From Blepharisma japonicum (lineage: Eukaryota > Ciliophora > Heterotrichea > Heterotrichida > Blepharismidae): DNA of 64,000 bases. The DNA lies in contig CATKHK010000038.1 in the NCBI GenBank assembly GCA_949751835.1, positions 248,001 through 312,000 of the forward strand, given 5' to 3'. Below, piece by piece: positions 39,255 to 49,907 of this stretch (the first letter of the stretch is position 1; each line of letters opens with the position of its first letter). The notes below the pieces were generated by a model. The model was not told the origin of the DNA. It made no database searches and saw nothing but the letters and a program-made list of their open reading frames with translations. Position numbers and translations under genes: made by a program.

Positions 39255-39335
39255 ATACTGAGAGTTTTCATTATATACTTTTAGGATTAGTGTATTTTTT
39301 TTAAGTCTTAATCTGTTATATTTAAAACCCTATTG
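39255..39335 (+). promoter_or_regulatory. Conserved upstream block of copy 9
   Basis: GGATTAGTGT, then a T tract, then AAGTCTTAATCTGTTA-ATT-AAAACC directly before the start codon, is shared with copy 11 (about 49847-49907) and in weaker form with copy 13 (CAGTAACATTTATAAAACCC). Conservation across copies of differing age suggests a core promoter or 5' UTR element for subfamily 4; there is no direct evidence of activity. Confidence 0.45.
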
Positions 39336-42300
39336 ATGTTTGAGTTTGAAGCCGAAATATATCAATCACCTGCTTCTACCCAAGATTTATGAAAGAGTAA
39401 AAAGCAAAAATTGATTAAACAATCGATTTTTGAGTTTTATTACCAACTTTATCATTATGAAACAATAGAAGAAATATCTATGTTTCGGCAAAAAATTGCA
39501 AAAGGAATTGAAGATGTAGTTTGATGCTTTCAAATAATGAGCTTATTATGAATTCCACACCTTCCAATTAAAGGGTGAAGCGATAATATGATATTATGAA
39601 AAATTATTGGGTATTTTAGAATTGACAATATATGCTTTGAATTAGGAATTATTGATGCATACTTATATTTATCAATTGTGGTAGATTTTATAATATTTTT
39701 TGGTTTAATTACTTTAACCTTTATGATTTATCATACAGCTAATTTACCAAGATGATTCTTTATATCATTTAAATGAATTTTCAATTTCTGGGCAAATTTG
39801 ATTTTTATACCGTCTATGGTATTATATTCTATCTTTTTAAAATATAACTTCACATCTTCAGGAAGAATATCTGAATATAAGGACAATAATGAGCTAGCAA
39901 ACTTTGAGGTAAATACTACAATACAAATTTTAATAGTTTGTGCAATAATTTTTAATTATCCTTTGATTTTATTCCATACTGAATTTTCATGTGAAATTAG
40001 GCATTCAGTAAGTAAAAAGAAGCTCAGATCAAAGGCTCATTCGAAAATAAATTTGCATATAGCAATGCTATCATACTTTGCTCCAATATTTTATGTATTG
40101 TTCGATAAAGACTTCATGATTTATTATCAATTCCTTTTGATGATTATTTTACTAATTTTGACTACAGAATCTCTAATTTATTTACCATATTTCTCTTTCT
40201 ATTGTAATTTGACGCTAATTCTCAGACTTTTTGCTATTTCTATAGTATCTTTTGGATTTATTTTAGGGGATTGAATGGATAATTCGCTATTAATTTTTTT
40301 AATCACAATGATTTTAGGGCCGTTAGCAGCTGTACTAATTTATCAATTTGTATTAAAAGTGCAAAGAAATATGGTTTTTAATCTTCCATCTAGTTTAGCT
40401 GGGATAAATTCTGTATATAAATTAGAAAAATGTCTTAGGCATTCACTAATATTAGATGATCCTGATCTGAAAGACCACATAATTTACCTTTTCGAAATTT
40501 TCTTCACAGAAAAGTACTTGTGCCGAGATAAGCTTCTGATTATCTGGGTAACAAACTATTGTTTATTTACGCTAAAAGACGAACCTCTGTCCAGAATTAA
40601 GATAAGCAAAACTAAAAAAATTTCAGGAAATTTGGAATCTGATTTCCAAGAATATTTATGCAATAAAAAAATTAAATCTTTATCAAGTGAAAGCACGCAG
40701 TTTATTGATTACTTTCAGCAATTGCATATGATAAAAAATAAAGATTTAAAATTATGCATTAATTTATTGAAATTTTGAGAAGAAGTAGTTTCATCAAGAC
40801 CTGATACTATAAAACTCTCAAAAAATCTTTTATGGTTAGAAGAAAAATTATTATTTTTAAATGATAAATATACCAAATTAACCACAAAATTCTTCAACTC
40901 CAAGGAATCTTTAGATCTTTATGCTTCATATGCCAAAAGCATCCTTTTTGATTGAGAAAAAGCAAATTTACTGGAAAATAAGTTGCAATTGTTTACTAAA
41001 TCTGCTAAAAAGTCCAATTGCGAATTCTTTAACGACATTTATGGAATTTTTGTCGTCTCATGCGAAGAAGAGAAGTTTGGTGAAATTTTATTTTCAAACC
41101 CAAAATCCAGTGAAATTATGAAGTCTCCTTCACATAGTATTGATGGGACCAATATAGCACACTTCATTCCTTCTTATTATCTTGAAAAAATAAAGGAAGA
41201 GATACATAGAATAATTCACTTTGCATCTACATCAGAAATTGATTTAAGTTGAGGATTTTTTTTAAATCTTCCGTCTCACTATCTGATAGAATGCTCTGGG
41301 AAAATTTATATAACTTCTCATAAAAATTATCTTATTTCAATATTCCTTTTTAAGCCTAAAAGAACTAAACATCAAATCGCTTTGATATCGGAAACTGGAG
41401 AAATTTGTGGCTATTCTGAAAATTTCACTAAATTTGTGAAAAAATTCAATGGCAATTTAATAGGATACAACCTCAAAAACTTATTCCCTGAGATAGCAGA
41501 ATCTGATTGGCAATGATTTATCCCGTATAGGCTATCAGGATTTGAAATTGAAACTATTTTATTTTTTTGTTATTACCAAATAAAGGAAATCAAAGTGTTT
41601 TATGTTATTTTAACAAATAACTATTATGAAATTCAAAGACTAAAACATAAAAATTCGAAATTTGAAGGGGAAAATGAAGAAGAATTAGAAGAACCAGACG
41701 AAAAAGAAAACAAAACAGCTAGTCAACTCTTATTAAAGGTGCCAATTATAGAAGTAAATAGTAATGAAGTATATAAAGAGTATCCAGATATAGATGACGC
41801 TTATGCAAATTCTGAAATGAATTTAAACCAAGAATTCTCAATTGAGTCTTCTCAAGGAACTGATCATGCTTTTTCTGAAGAAAAATCCCAGGTTTCAGAA
41901 AATACTCGTAGGCTGAGATTTCTTAAGCAGATAGCTATATCATCAAGATCAATAAATATTTTGCATGTAGCTATTATTTTAGCAGTATTTTTTATATAGA
42001 TTGTAGCTGTTTTAGGCACAAATATTGCAGTTCTATTTTACGCCTTCTCTAAAATAAATTTTATACGAAATATGGAACTTCCTTTGTCTCTTGGGAAATT
42101 AGGTAAAAAATTCCAAAATATTGGCTATACTGTTCATATGCTTTGGACACTGACACCTATAGCAAGCGCTGAAGTCGAGTTAGCATTAAAAGTAGGGTGA
42201 AATAAAATCATCGGTTTTATGGTTGATTTAAAAGGTCAGTATCTTTATATCACTTCTCATATAGAAGAGTGAAATTATTGCTCTGGAAAAGAAATTTTTA

Positions 42301-43508
42301 TGAATGACAATATTAAGCTGTGAAATTCTAATAAGAAAATAAACTTATTAGATATGATTTCAGAGTTTATCCAAACGGTAAAAGTTATTCAGGGAAATGA
42401 GTTTGTTAGAAAATATAATAATTCAGAAAATTATAGTGATGAAGCCTCATTTTTAGTCGCCAATAGTTATGAGCAAGCAGTTGAATACTGCAGTAGATCT
42501 TTAAATGAAATTATGGAATGCCAAAAAATAATAATGTCAGACTTTAAATCAGAAATTTTTATTTTTCTTATTTTGGGGATTGGCGTTTTTGCCTTATGTG
42601 TTTGTGTAATGATACCATTTTGATATTCAACAGTTAAAATAGAAAGCAAGCTTTGATATAATTTAAGAAAAAAAGTATATGAACATTATTTTGAGCTGAA
42701 ACGGTCCTCATTGGAAAGATTAAAATACGTTCATTCGCAGTCTGGAATTTTACTTAGAGAAAGTAATCCATTAAAGAAGCATTTTAACTATAGAAATTAT
42801 TGAAAATATATTTGAAGAATTTTTGTATATTTCATAATTGTAACACTGTTTTCTATTATAAATATCACCTATCTCTATGAAAAATGTACAGATTATCTAA
42901 CTTATAGACCAGAAATAATGAAAGAAGTTATACGTGCGCAATTATTTCAGAATTCTATGGCAATAACGTCTACAACTTCTCAATTGGAGCACTGAGGATT
43001 GTCATTATCAAATTATTTTCTTAATGAGTATTTTTTAGTCAATAGTATATCTGCATTTCAAAATGATATAAAAAACCTTGCTCGCTCGAAGTTGACTTTA
43101 AGGGATCATAAATACTTGCCGATTTTATCAGAAAACTATAAAACACGCTTCTTTAAGCATGAAAATGAGCCAAACTGGTATTATCTTGATTTAGGGGTTT
43201 GGGCTGCTCAAGATATTATAATTTTGGATAGCTATTTGGTCACTTATTCAAATTTTGATGTCAATTTATGATTATTTTGAATACTGAATCTTGAAGAATT
43301 GACTATAAATTATGCTGAACTTGCAGATGAAATTGATACGTACTCACAAAGTGTAATTGAAGAGCAAGTTAAAATAATAACAGCAGCTTTCGTTGTTTTT
43401 ACTATGAGCTCGGCATTTATATATTTTACACTATATTTCCACTTTTTTAGAAAAGAAAAACAATATTTGCAGAAGATCGATTCAATGATGAAAATTATTC
43501 CTTGATAA
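39336..43508 (+). CDS. TmcB-like PAS membrane protein, copy 9 (complete)
   Basis: 1,380 residues, the longest copy, with introns at 41985-41999 (GTATTTTTTATATAG) and 42378-42392 (GTAAAAGTTATTCAG, stop-free). It is the intact twin of broken copy 11. The N-terminus is acidic and glutamine-rich (M-F-E-F-E-A-E-I-Y-Q-S-P). The bundle motif reads S-C-E-I-R-H-S-V-S-K-K, with Cys for the usual Gly. The TPR-like part contains S-L-I-L-D-D-P-D-L-K-D where other subfamilies have C-S-N-N. PAS-like cores are I-L-F-S-N-P-K-S-S-E-I-M and S-E-T-G-E-I. The linker has an acidic run (about 41660-41710). It ends I-I-P-W before TAA, the Trp being TGA. Confidence 0.8.
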
Positions 43509-44049
43509 GATATAAATTTATTTTATATATAAAGTAATAAATAATGTTTACTTAGCTATTTTTAAGTGTCATATTGCTGCTTTATGTATTTTTTAAAAGA
43601 TATGGAATTTATCTCATAGATAAATTAAAAATGTTTTCAGTTTATAATGTTTGAATCAGAAAGCAGATATGCTTATTTTTTCTGTGTGCATATAAGATTT
43701 ATTTAAGCATGATTTTTATTTTTATGATTTATAAGAATACTGAAGTAGCCGCAATCAGTTAAGGAAAACTTATCATAAATTATTAATTACTTTTAGCTCT
43801 GTTGATGCATTATTTTGCTCTTTTGAAATAAATAACACTCATAATAGAATTGTTCTCATCTTTAATCACATCTTCATGGTTTTCTTTATCCAATCAACAA
43901 ATTTTTGTGCATATAGCACCACCTAGTGTATTTTACAAGTTTCCTAAAATAATTCATTCGAGTTCCGACTTTTGGTAACCTCTAATAATAGCTCTATTCT
44001 GTTCTAATCAAATAAATAGCAATCGTTTAGCAGATGAAGTTCTTTTTGT
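43509..44049. other. 3' flank and spacer after copy 9
   Basis: To about 43760 this aligns loosely with the 3' flank of copy 11 (54121-54370; for instance AGCATGATTTTT against TGCATGATTTTT), so it is part of the duplicated unit. Beyond that, about 43800-44040 read on the minus strand gives a coding-like stretch (K-E-N-H-E-D-V-I-K-D-E-N-N-S around 43835-43895) that may be the far end of the minus-strand remnant described next. Confidence 0.4.
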
Positions 44050-44286
44050 TTCACTTTATGCTTCAATTTCTGTTTCAATTTTTTCTTCATCTCTTGCTTC
44101 AAATCTTTCTTCAATTTTTGCTTCAATCCTGGTTCAATTAATTCTTAGATTTCTGTTTTGAATTTTGTTCAATTTCTGTTTCAATTCTTGCTTCAGTTTT
44201 TGCTTCAATTGATGTTTAAATTCCTAATTCAATTCCTGCTTTAAAATCTGTTTCAATTTCTGCTTAACTCCTCCTTACAATTCTGC
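44050..44286. repeat. 12-bp minisatellite, about 20 units
   Basis: On the + strand the unit is close to TTCAATTTCTGY. I can lay out 20 consecutive units, 17 of 12 bp and three of 11 bp, with much sequence drift. On the minus strand a 12-bp unit gives four residues per repeat (L-K-Q-K or I-E-A-E type), the pattern of a charged coiled-coil repeat; the 11-bp units break that frame. It looks like a coding repeat that has lost selection, or a plain minisatellite. Confidence 0.7.
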
Positions 44287-44740
44287 TTCAGCGCCTCTGC
44301 CAGATTCCTGCTCCACTTCTCATCATATTTCCTGTTCTCTTTCTCTTGAATTCTTTGTCTCTCATCTCGATAGAGTTTCCCGTTACAATCAGTGCCTTCA
44401 GAATTTCTGACTCATCATTTTTCCATCTATTTTCTTTAACCTTATTTTTTTGCATGTACTTTGGTCCGTCCTCATCCTGAGCCTCATCTTTTCAGCCAAA
44501 TTCTTCTCTAATAGAAGCAGAACTGGCATCTGCAACACTTGAATATACACTATATTCTTCATCTTCATCTTCATCATCATACCGATAGTTCCTGTCTCCA
44601 TAATCTTCCACAGAAAAGGCATCCTCATATTCCCATCTAGAGACCCAATATTCATGCTCGACTTCCTGTTGCCATCTCACTTCATGATTATCTCTCTCAC
44701 AATAAGTTTCCCACTCTTTTCAAAAAATGCCAGCTTCCAT
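44264..44740 (-). CDS. Hypothetical acidic, tryptophan-rich protein (possibly decayed)
   Basis: The only candidate gene on the minus strand. With TGA as Trp there is an open frame of 158 codons from ATG at 44740 to TAA at 44264-44266. It starts M-E-A-G-I-F-W-K-E-W-E-T-Y-C, is rich in Trp, Tyr, Asp and Glu, and has an acidic run around codons 55-62 (D-D-E-D-E-D-E-E). The frame is also open upstream of the ATG to 44812. After about codon 120 the neighbouring frame looks more natural (E-R-Q-R-I-Q-E-K-E-N-R-K-Y-D-E-K-W) and runs into the coiled-coil-like minisatellite, so a frameshift or decay is likely. I do not recognise the family. It lies head-to-head with copy 10, 213 bp from that start. Confidence 0.35.
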
Positions 44741-44952
44741 TCCAAACTTCAATTTATTCAGATACAGTTTTAAAGTTATTAAGGTACTGTGCCTATTTTT
44801 ATTTACAGCAATTTATTAGAAATAATTTTGATCAAAAATGCATTAATTATTTCCCGATAGAACTAAAATAGTCGTAAAAATAATTCATGCCAATTAAATT
44901 TTTATATTTTACTATTTAAATAATTTTATATTAAAATTTTTTTATTCCATTA
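44741..44952. other. Spacer upstream of copy 10
   Basis: 212 bp, A/T-rich. The end (TTTTTTTATTCCATTAATG) matches the region before copy 8, so the duplicated unit begins here. It would serve as promoter for copy 10 and, if real, for the minus-strand ORF. Confidence 0.4.
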
Positions 44953-47900
44953 ATGTTAACTTTTTCAGATGAAATTACAGAGTCCTCATCTCCAAGACAA
45001 AGTTTATGAAACACTCAAAAAGAAAAATCTATAAAAACATCATTTTTTGAGCTCTACTGCTTACTTTATCACAATTCAAGCCTTGAAGACCATTATACTT
45101 TTCATCAAAAAGTTAAAGAAGCAATTGAAGGAATTATTTGAAGTCTTCAAATTATGAGCTTATTATGGGTTCCAGATCTTCCAATAAAGCATTGAAAAGA
45201 ACATATGGAAATGTGAGAAATTATTGGATACTTAAGATTTGACAATATATTCTCAGAATTTGGAATGATACAAGAATGCTTATATTTGTGCATAATAGGA
45301 ACTTTTATCATATTTTCCGGTAATTTAGTTTTGGTTTTGATGATAAATTATTCAGTTAGAATACCAAAGCCAATCTTTGGTATATATAAACAAATTTTCA
45401 ATTTCTGAGATAATGTGATTTTGATACCTTCTACGGCTTTATTTTTCATCTTTTTAAAACACAACATTATTTCTCGAGGCAATATTTCTGAGTATAAGAA
45501 CAATAATGATTTTTCAGATTTTAAAATCAGTGTTCCTTTGCAGTGATTATATCATTTCCTATGATGCTATTCTATACTGAATTTTCAGGGGAAATTAGGC
45601 ACTCATTAAGTGCTCAAGTATTAAAAGCAAAAGCTCACTCTAAAATTGATTTGCAATTAGCAATTTTTACTTATTTTTCTCCTATTTTTTATGTATGTCT
45701 AAATAGCAATTATATGATTTATTTTCAAATTTTTATGATGATAGCGTCAGTCATTATGATAACAGAAGTTATGCAATTTTTACCATATTTTTCAGCCTAT
45801 TCCAATTTATCACAAATTCTTAAGCTTTATTCAATATCTGTTGTATCATTTGGATTTTTCCTGGGATTTTGAATGGACAATTCATTATACATCATTTTAT
45901 TTACAATTATTTTGGGACCAGTTGCTGCTATTCTTTATATAGGCTATACTTTAAAACTACAAAATTGCATAATTTCAAAAATCCCGTCAAATATAGCTGG
46001 AATAAACTCTGCTTATCAGCTAGAAAAATCGCTCCGACACTCCTTATGCTTGAATAATATTGAAAGCAAAGATCAAATAATTTACCTTTTCGAAAATTTC
46101 TTTATAGAAAAACCCTTTTGTCGAAATAAGCTTCAAAGCATCTGAGCTGCAAACTACTGTTTATTTACATTAAAAGACGATTCTTTGGCCAAACTTAAGC
46201 TGATTAAAACCAAAAATATTTCAGAATGAAGCTTAGAGGCCAATTTTCAAGAATATTTATGCAATAAATATATCGAAAATTCTTCATCAGATGAATCAGT
46301 CCAATTTATTGATTATTTTCAACAGCTAAACTTAATTAAAAAGAAAGATCACAAATTATGCATCAATTTGTCGAAGTTTTGAGATGAAATAACTGCATCA
46401 AAGCCTGATCTCAACAAATTAGTAAAAAAGTTGAATTGAATAGACAAAAAGATTTTATCCATTAACAATCAATATAACCAACTGACAGCAAAATATTTTT
46501 ACTCAAAAGACTTCTTAGAGATTTATGCTTCATATACAAAAGATGTACTTTTTGATATAGAAAAATCTAATTTGCTTGAAAATAAATTAAAATCATACAA
46601 TAAAAGCGCTATAAGCTCTTACTCGAGAAATCCAAGCTGCTTCAATGATGCAAATGGGATTTGCATAATGTCAGGGGAAGAAGAAAACTTTGGAGAAATC
46701 CTTTTTTCTAATGCAAAAGCTAATGAAATTATTAAATTTGCTGATGGGGGCAATATTATGGACTTTATTCCAACTCACTATAATAGAAAGTTAAAGGAAG
46801 AAATTAGTTGGGCTATTCATTATGGCTCAAGCTCAGAAATTGATTTAGTAGAAGGTTTTTTCTTGAAACTCCCCAAAGATTTTCTGATAGAAATCACTGG
46901 GAAAATGATAATAACCTCAATTGACAACTATCTTGTTTTTATATTGATTTTTCAGAAAATACAAGCTAATCATCATTTTGCGTTAATTTCTGAGGAAGGG
47001 GAAATTTTTGATTATTCTGAAGATTTTCCTTTTGTAGCTGGACAATTTAATTGTGATTTGATAGGAAACAATCTAAAAAATTTATTTCCCGAGCTTGGAC
47101 ATTTTAATATACAATTATCAGCCCCTTATCATTTAAAAAATTGTAAAAGCCAGACTATACTGATTATAGATTATTTGCAAATCAGCAGATTAAAAATATT
47201 TTATGCTTTATTAATAAATGATTATAAAGAAATCAAAGATTGAATAAATAAAAATAGAGCCCTTAAAAAATGCAAAAAAGAGAAAGAAAATTTAATTAGC
47301 TGCCCTTTATCGTTAAGCTCAATAAAATCATTAAATTCGGAAGACAATAAAAACTGATTATATCATATCTCAGAAGATGAGTGTCTTAATCCTGAAAATA
47401 TTTCATTTCAAACGAGTATTAATGAGTCTTCAGAAACAGCCAAAAGCAATTGATCAAAAAATATTAAAGAAATATCAAAAGTACCAAAAATTCTATCTCA
47501 AAATAAATATCTGCATTTATTAAAAACCTCTTCACGGTCAATAAATATTTTACATATTGCTTTCATTATATCAGTAATTTTTATTCAGATTTCAGCTGTT
47601 TTAGGCACAAATATTGCCGTTCTTATTTACGCTTTCTCAAGCATAGATTTCATTAAAAATATGGATCTTCCCATTACTATCGGCAAATTAGCAAAAAAAT
47701 TACAAAATATTTCACTAGCTTCAAGCATACTTTGAAGGCTTGGAGATTATAAAAATTTTGGTACTGAAATCGCTATATCAACATCCTGAATTAGATTAGG
47801 AACTTTTATTTCTGAATTAAAAGATATCTACTTAAATATTACTTCACATTTAGAAGACTGAAACTATTGCTCGGGACAAGATATTTTTATTAATGAAAAA

Positions 47901-49100
47901 ATAAAGCTATATAATTGAGAAGATGACAAAAAAGCCAATTTATTAAGCATGATTTCACAGGCAATTCAATCTGTAAAAAATATATAGGGAAATGAAATGA
48001 TTAGAAAAGGAAATAGTTCAGAAGACTACTCAAATGAAGCTTCTTTTTTGTATATTAATGGGATTGGAGACGCATTTCAGTACTGCAATCGTTCTTTATA
48101 TGAAGTAATGGACTGCCAAAAATCAATTATGCTTGACTTTAAAAAGGATATGATCTTTCTTCTTGTATTAGGGATTGGTGTACTAATTTTATGTATTTGC
48201 TGTATGATTCCTTTTTGGTATTCTAATACAAAAATTGAAAGCGATCTGTGAAATAATTTAAGAAAAAAAGTATATTACCATCCTGAGATAAAATTGGCTT
48301 TATTAAAAAGACTTAAATCTGTCCATTTTCAGCAAGAAATGCTAATTAGTGATAGAAATTTTACTTGCTCCCAATTTAATTTCAAAAATAATTGAAGACT
48401 TATATGAAGGCTTTGTTTATATTTTTCAGTTGTTACGATGTTTTCTTTGATTAATATAACTTATCTTTATGAAAAGTGCACAGATTATTTAACTTATAGG
48501 CCTGAAATAATCAAAGAAATAATTCATGAACAAATGCTGGAAAATTCTATAGGCTTATCAACTACTGAGTCTCAGCTCAGAAATTGAGGACTCTTATCAA
48601 CAAATAAAACTCCTCATGAGTATCCTCTGATGAACAGTGAAGCTGCATTTCATAAGGATATATTAAGATTTAGCCTTTCAAAAATAATTATAAGGGATCC
48701 AAAATACTTGCCTATTTTATCAGAAAATATTAAATCCAAACTTTATGAGAATCATTATGAGGTTTGATCAAAATATTTCATTTTTGGAGTATATGCTGCT
48801 GAGGAATTAGTAAGATTTGACAGCTATTTGATCATTAATTCAAACCAATTAATCGATTTATGATTAGATTGGCTTAGAAATATTGACACATTGATTGTTA
48901 ATTATAGTGAACTTACTGATGAAATTGATCAATATTCTCAAAGTGTAATTGAAGATCAAATTAAAACTATTGTAGCAGCATTTTCATTTTTTATTGTAAG
49001 TTCAATTATAATATACGTTACACAATATTTCGTGTTTTTTAGGAGAGAAAAACAGTATTTACAGAAAATAAATTCAATGATGGAAATTATTCCATCTTAA
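44953..49100 (+). pseudogene. TmcB-like PAS membrane protein, copy 10 (frameshifted)
   Basis: Near-twin of copy 8; for example about 8 differences in 84 residues around 47997-48251. At about 45538-45543, 19 nt present in copy 8 are missing inside the fourth membrane helix, apparently by loss between the similar strings CCTTTACA and CTTTGCA. The frame then reaches TAA at 45607-45609, giving only 218 residues. Everything downstream remains open and in family register to the TAA at 49100, with introns at 47574-47588 (GTAATTTTTATTCAG) and 47973-47987 (GTAAAAAATATATAG). No 15- or 16-nt intron rescues the break. It is either a recently broken gene or carries an assembly or base error at this point. 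Confidence 0.75.
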
Positions 49101-49386
49101 TCCGATATAGTATAAATCTTCTTTTATAACAAGTGGCCTTATTTTTTATAAGTTATATTTGCCTTAATTTAAGTATTCTTGCGAATTTATTAATGATGCA
49201 AATAAAAAAAATTATTTAATTTAATAATAACCATTTGGTGCATTTTCAGCGAGAATTTTTGATTTGGATACTCTATATATTTGTTTAGCATATTAAATAT
49301 GATTGATGACAGTGCATTTATATGAAATTAAGAATATATAATAAGTGTTATTTCAGTAATTTAAATAAACAAATTGATTTTAAGCT
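49101..49386. other. Spacer after copy 10
   Basis: AT-rich sequence alignable in pieces to the spacer after copy 8. No gene seen. Confidence 0.4.
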
Positions 49387-49665
49387 TTATTGAAAATTTA
49401 TAAATACTCTGATTCCAATCAAATAATTAATTTTTAAATTTATCGCCAATAATCACAATAAAATTAATGATAATTTTTTTTTCACTCTTCTAAGCGTTCC
49501 TGCAACTAAAGCAGCCTTAGGCGGGTGCTTTCCTTTGCAAATATCTCTGTCAATTAAAAAATTATTGATGTATTGGCGGCAATGCTCATATTCATTGTTA
49601 GTGAGCTTTTGCTTTTTTTTATTTGTATATATATTTTTAACAAAAAATGCATTTTTTAGATTCTT
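49387..49665 (-). other. Coding-like patch, minus strand, unidentified
   Basis: Read on the minus strand this gives 92 open codons ending in TAA at 49387-49389, but with no ATG. The middle (about 49490-49610) is GC-richer than its surroundings and reads as plausible protein, including D-I-C-K-G-K-H-P-P-K-A-A-L-V-A-G-T-L-R-R. Nothing similar is present between copies 8 and 9. It may be a fragment of a transposed gene or element. I do not recognise the family and the case rests on composition only. Confidence 0.3.
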
Positions 49666-49846
49666 TTAAGAATAATAACTAACTTAATGGTTAGTTAGCA
49701 TTTCTTTAATAAACCTTTCCATTTATCTATTTCATTTATTTATGAAAACTTTAGTGTGGCTATTTTTAAACTAAACCTGAATTTCCGATTATGCCAATTT
49801 ATTTATACACATTTATATTGAAAGTTAATTCACTATAAGCTTTTAT

Positions 49847-49907
49847 GGATAAATGGGGATTAGTGTTTTTTTTTTAAAGTCTTAATCTGTTACATTAAAA
49901 ACCATTT
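49847..49907 (+). promoter_or_regulatory. Conserved upstream block of copy 11
   Basis: GGATTAGTGT, a T tract and AAGTCTTAATCTGTTACATT directly precede the start codon and match the block before copy 9. Confidence 0.45.

Noticed and set aside
44050-44286. CRISPR-like array
   Set aside because: The units are contiguous 12-mers without spacers, in a eukaryotic context; it is a minisatellite.
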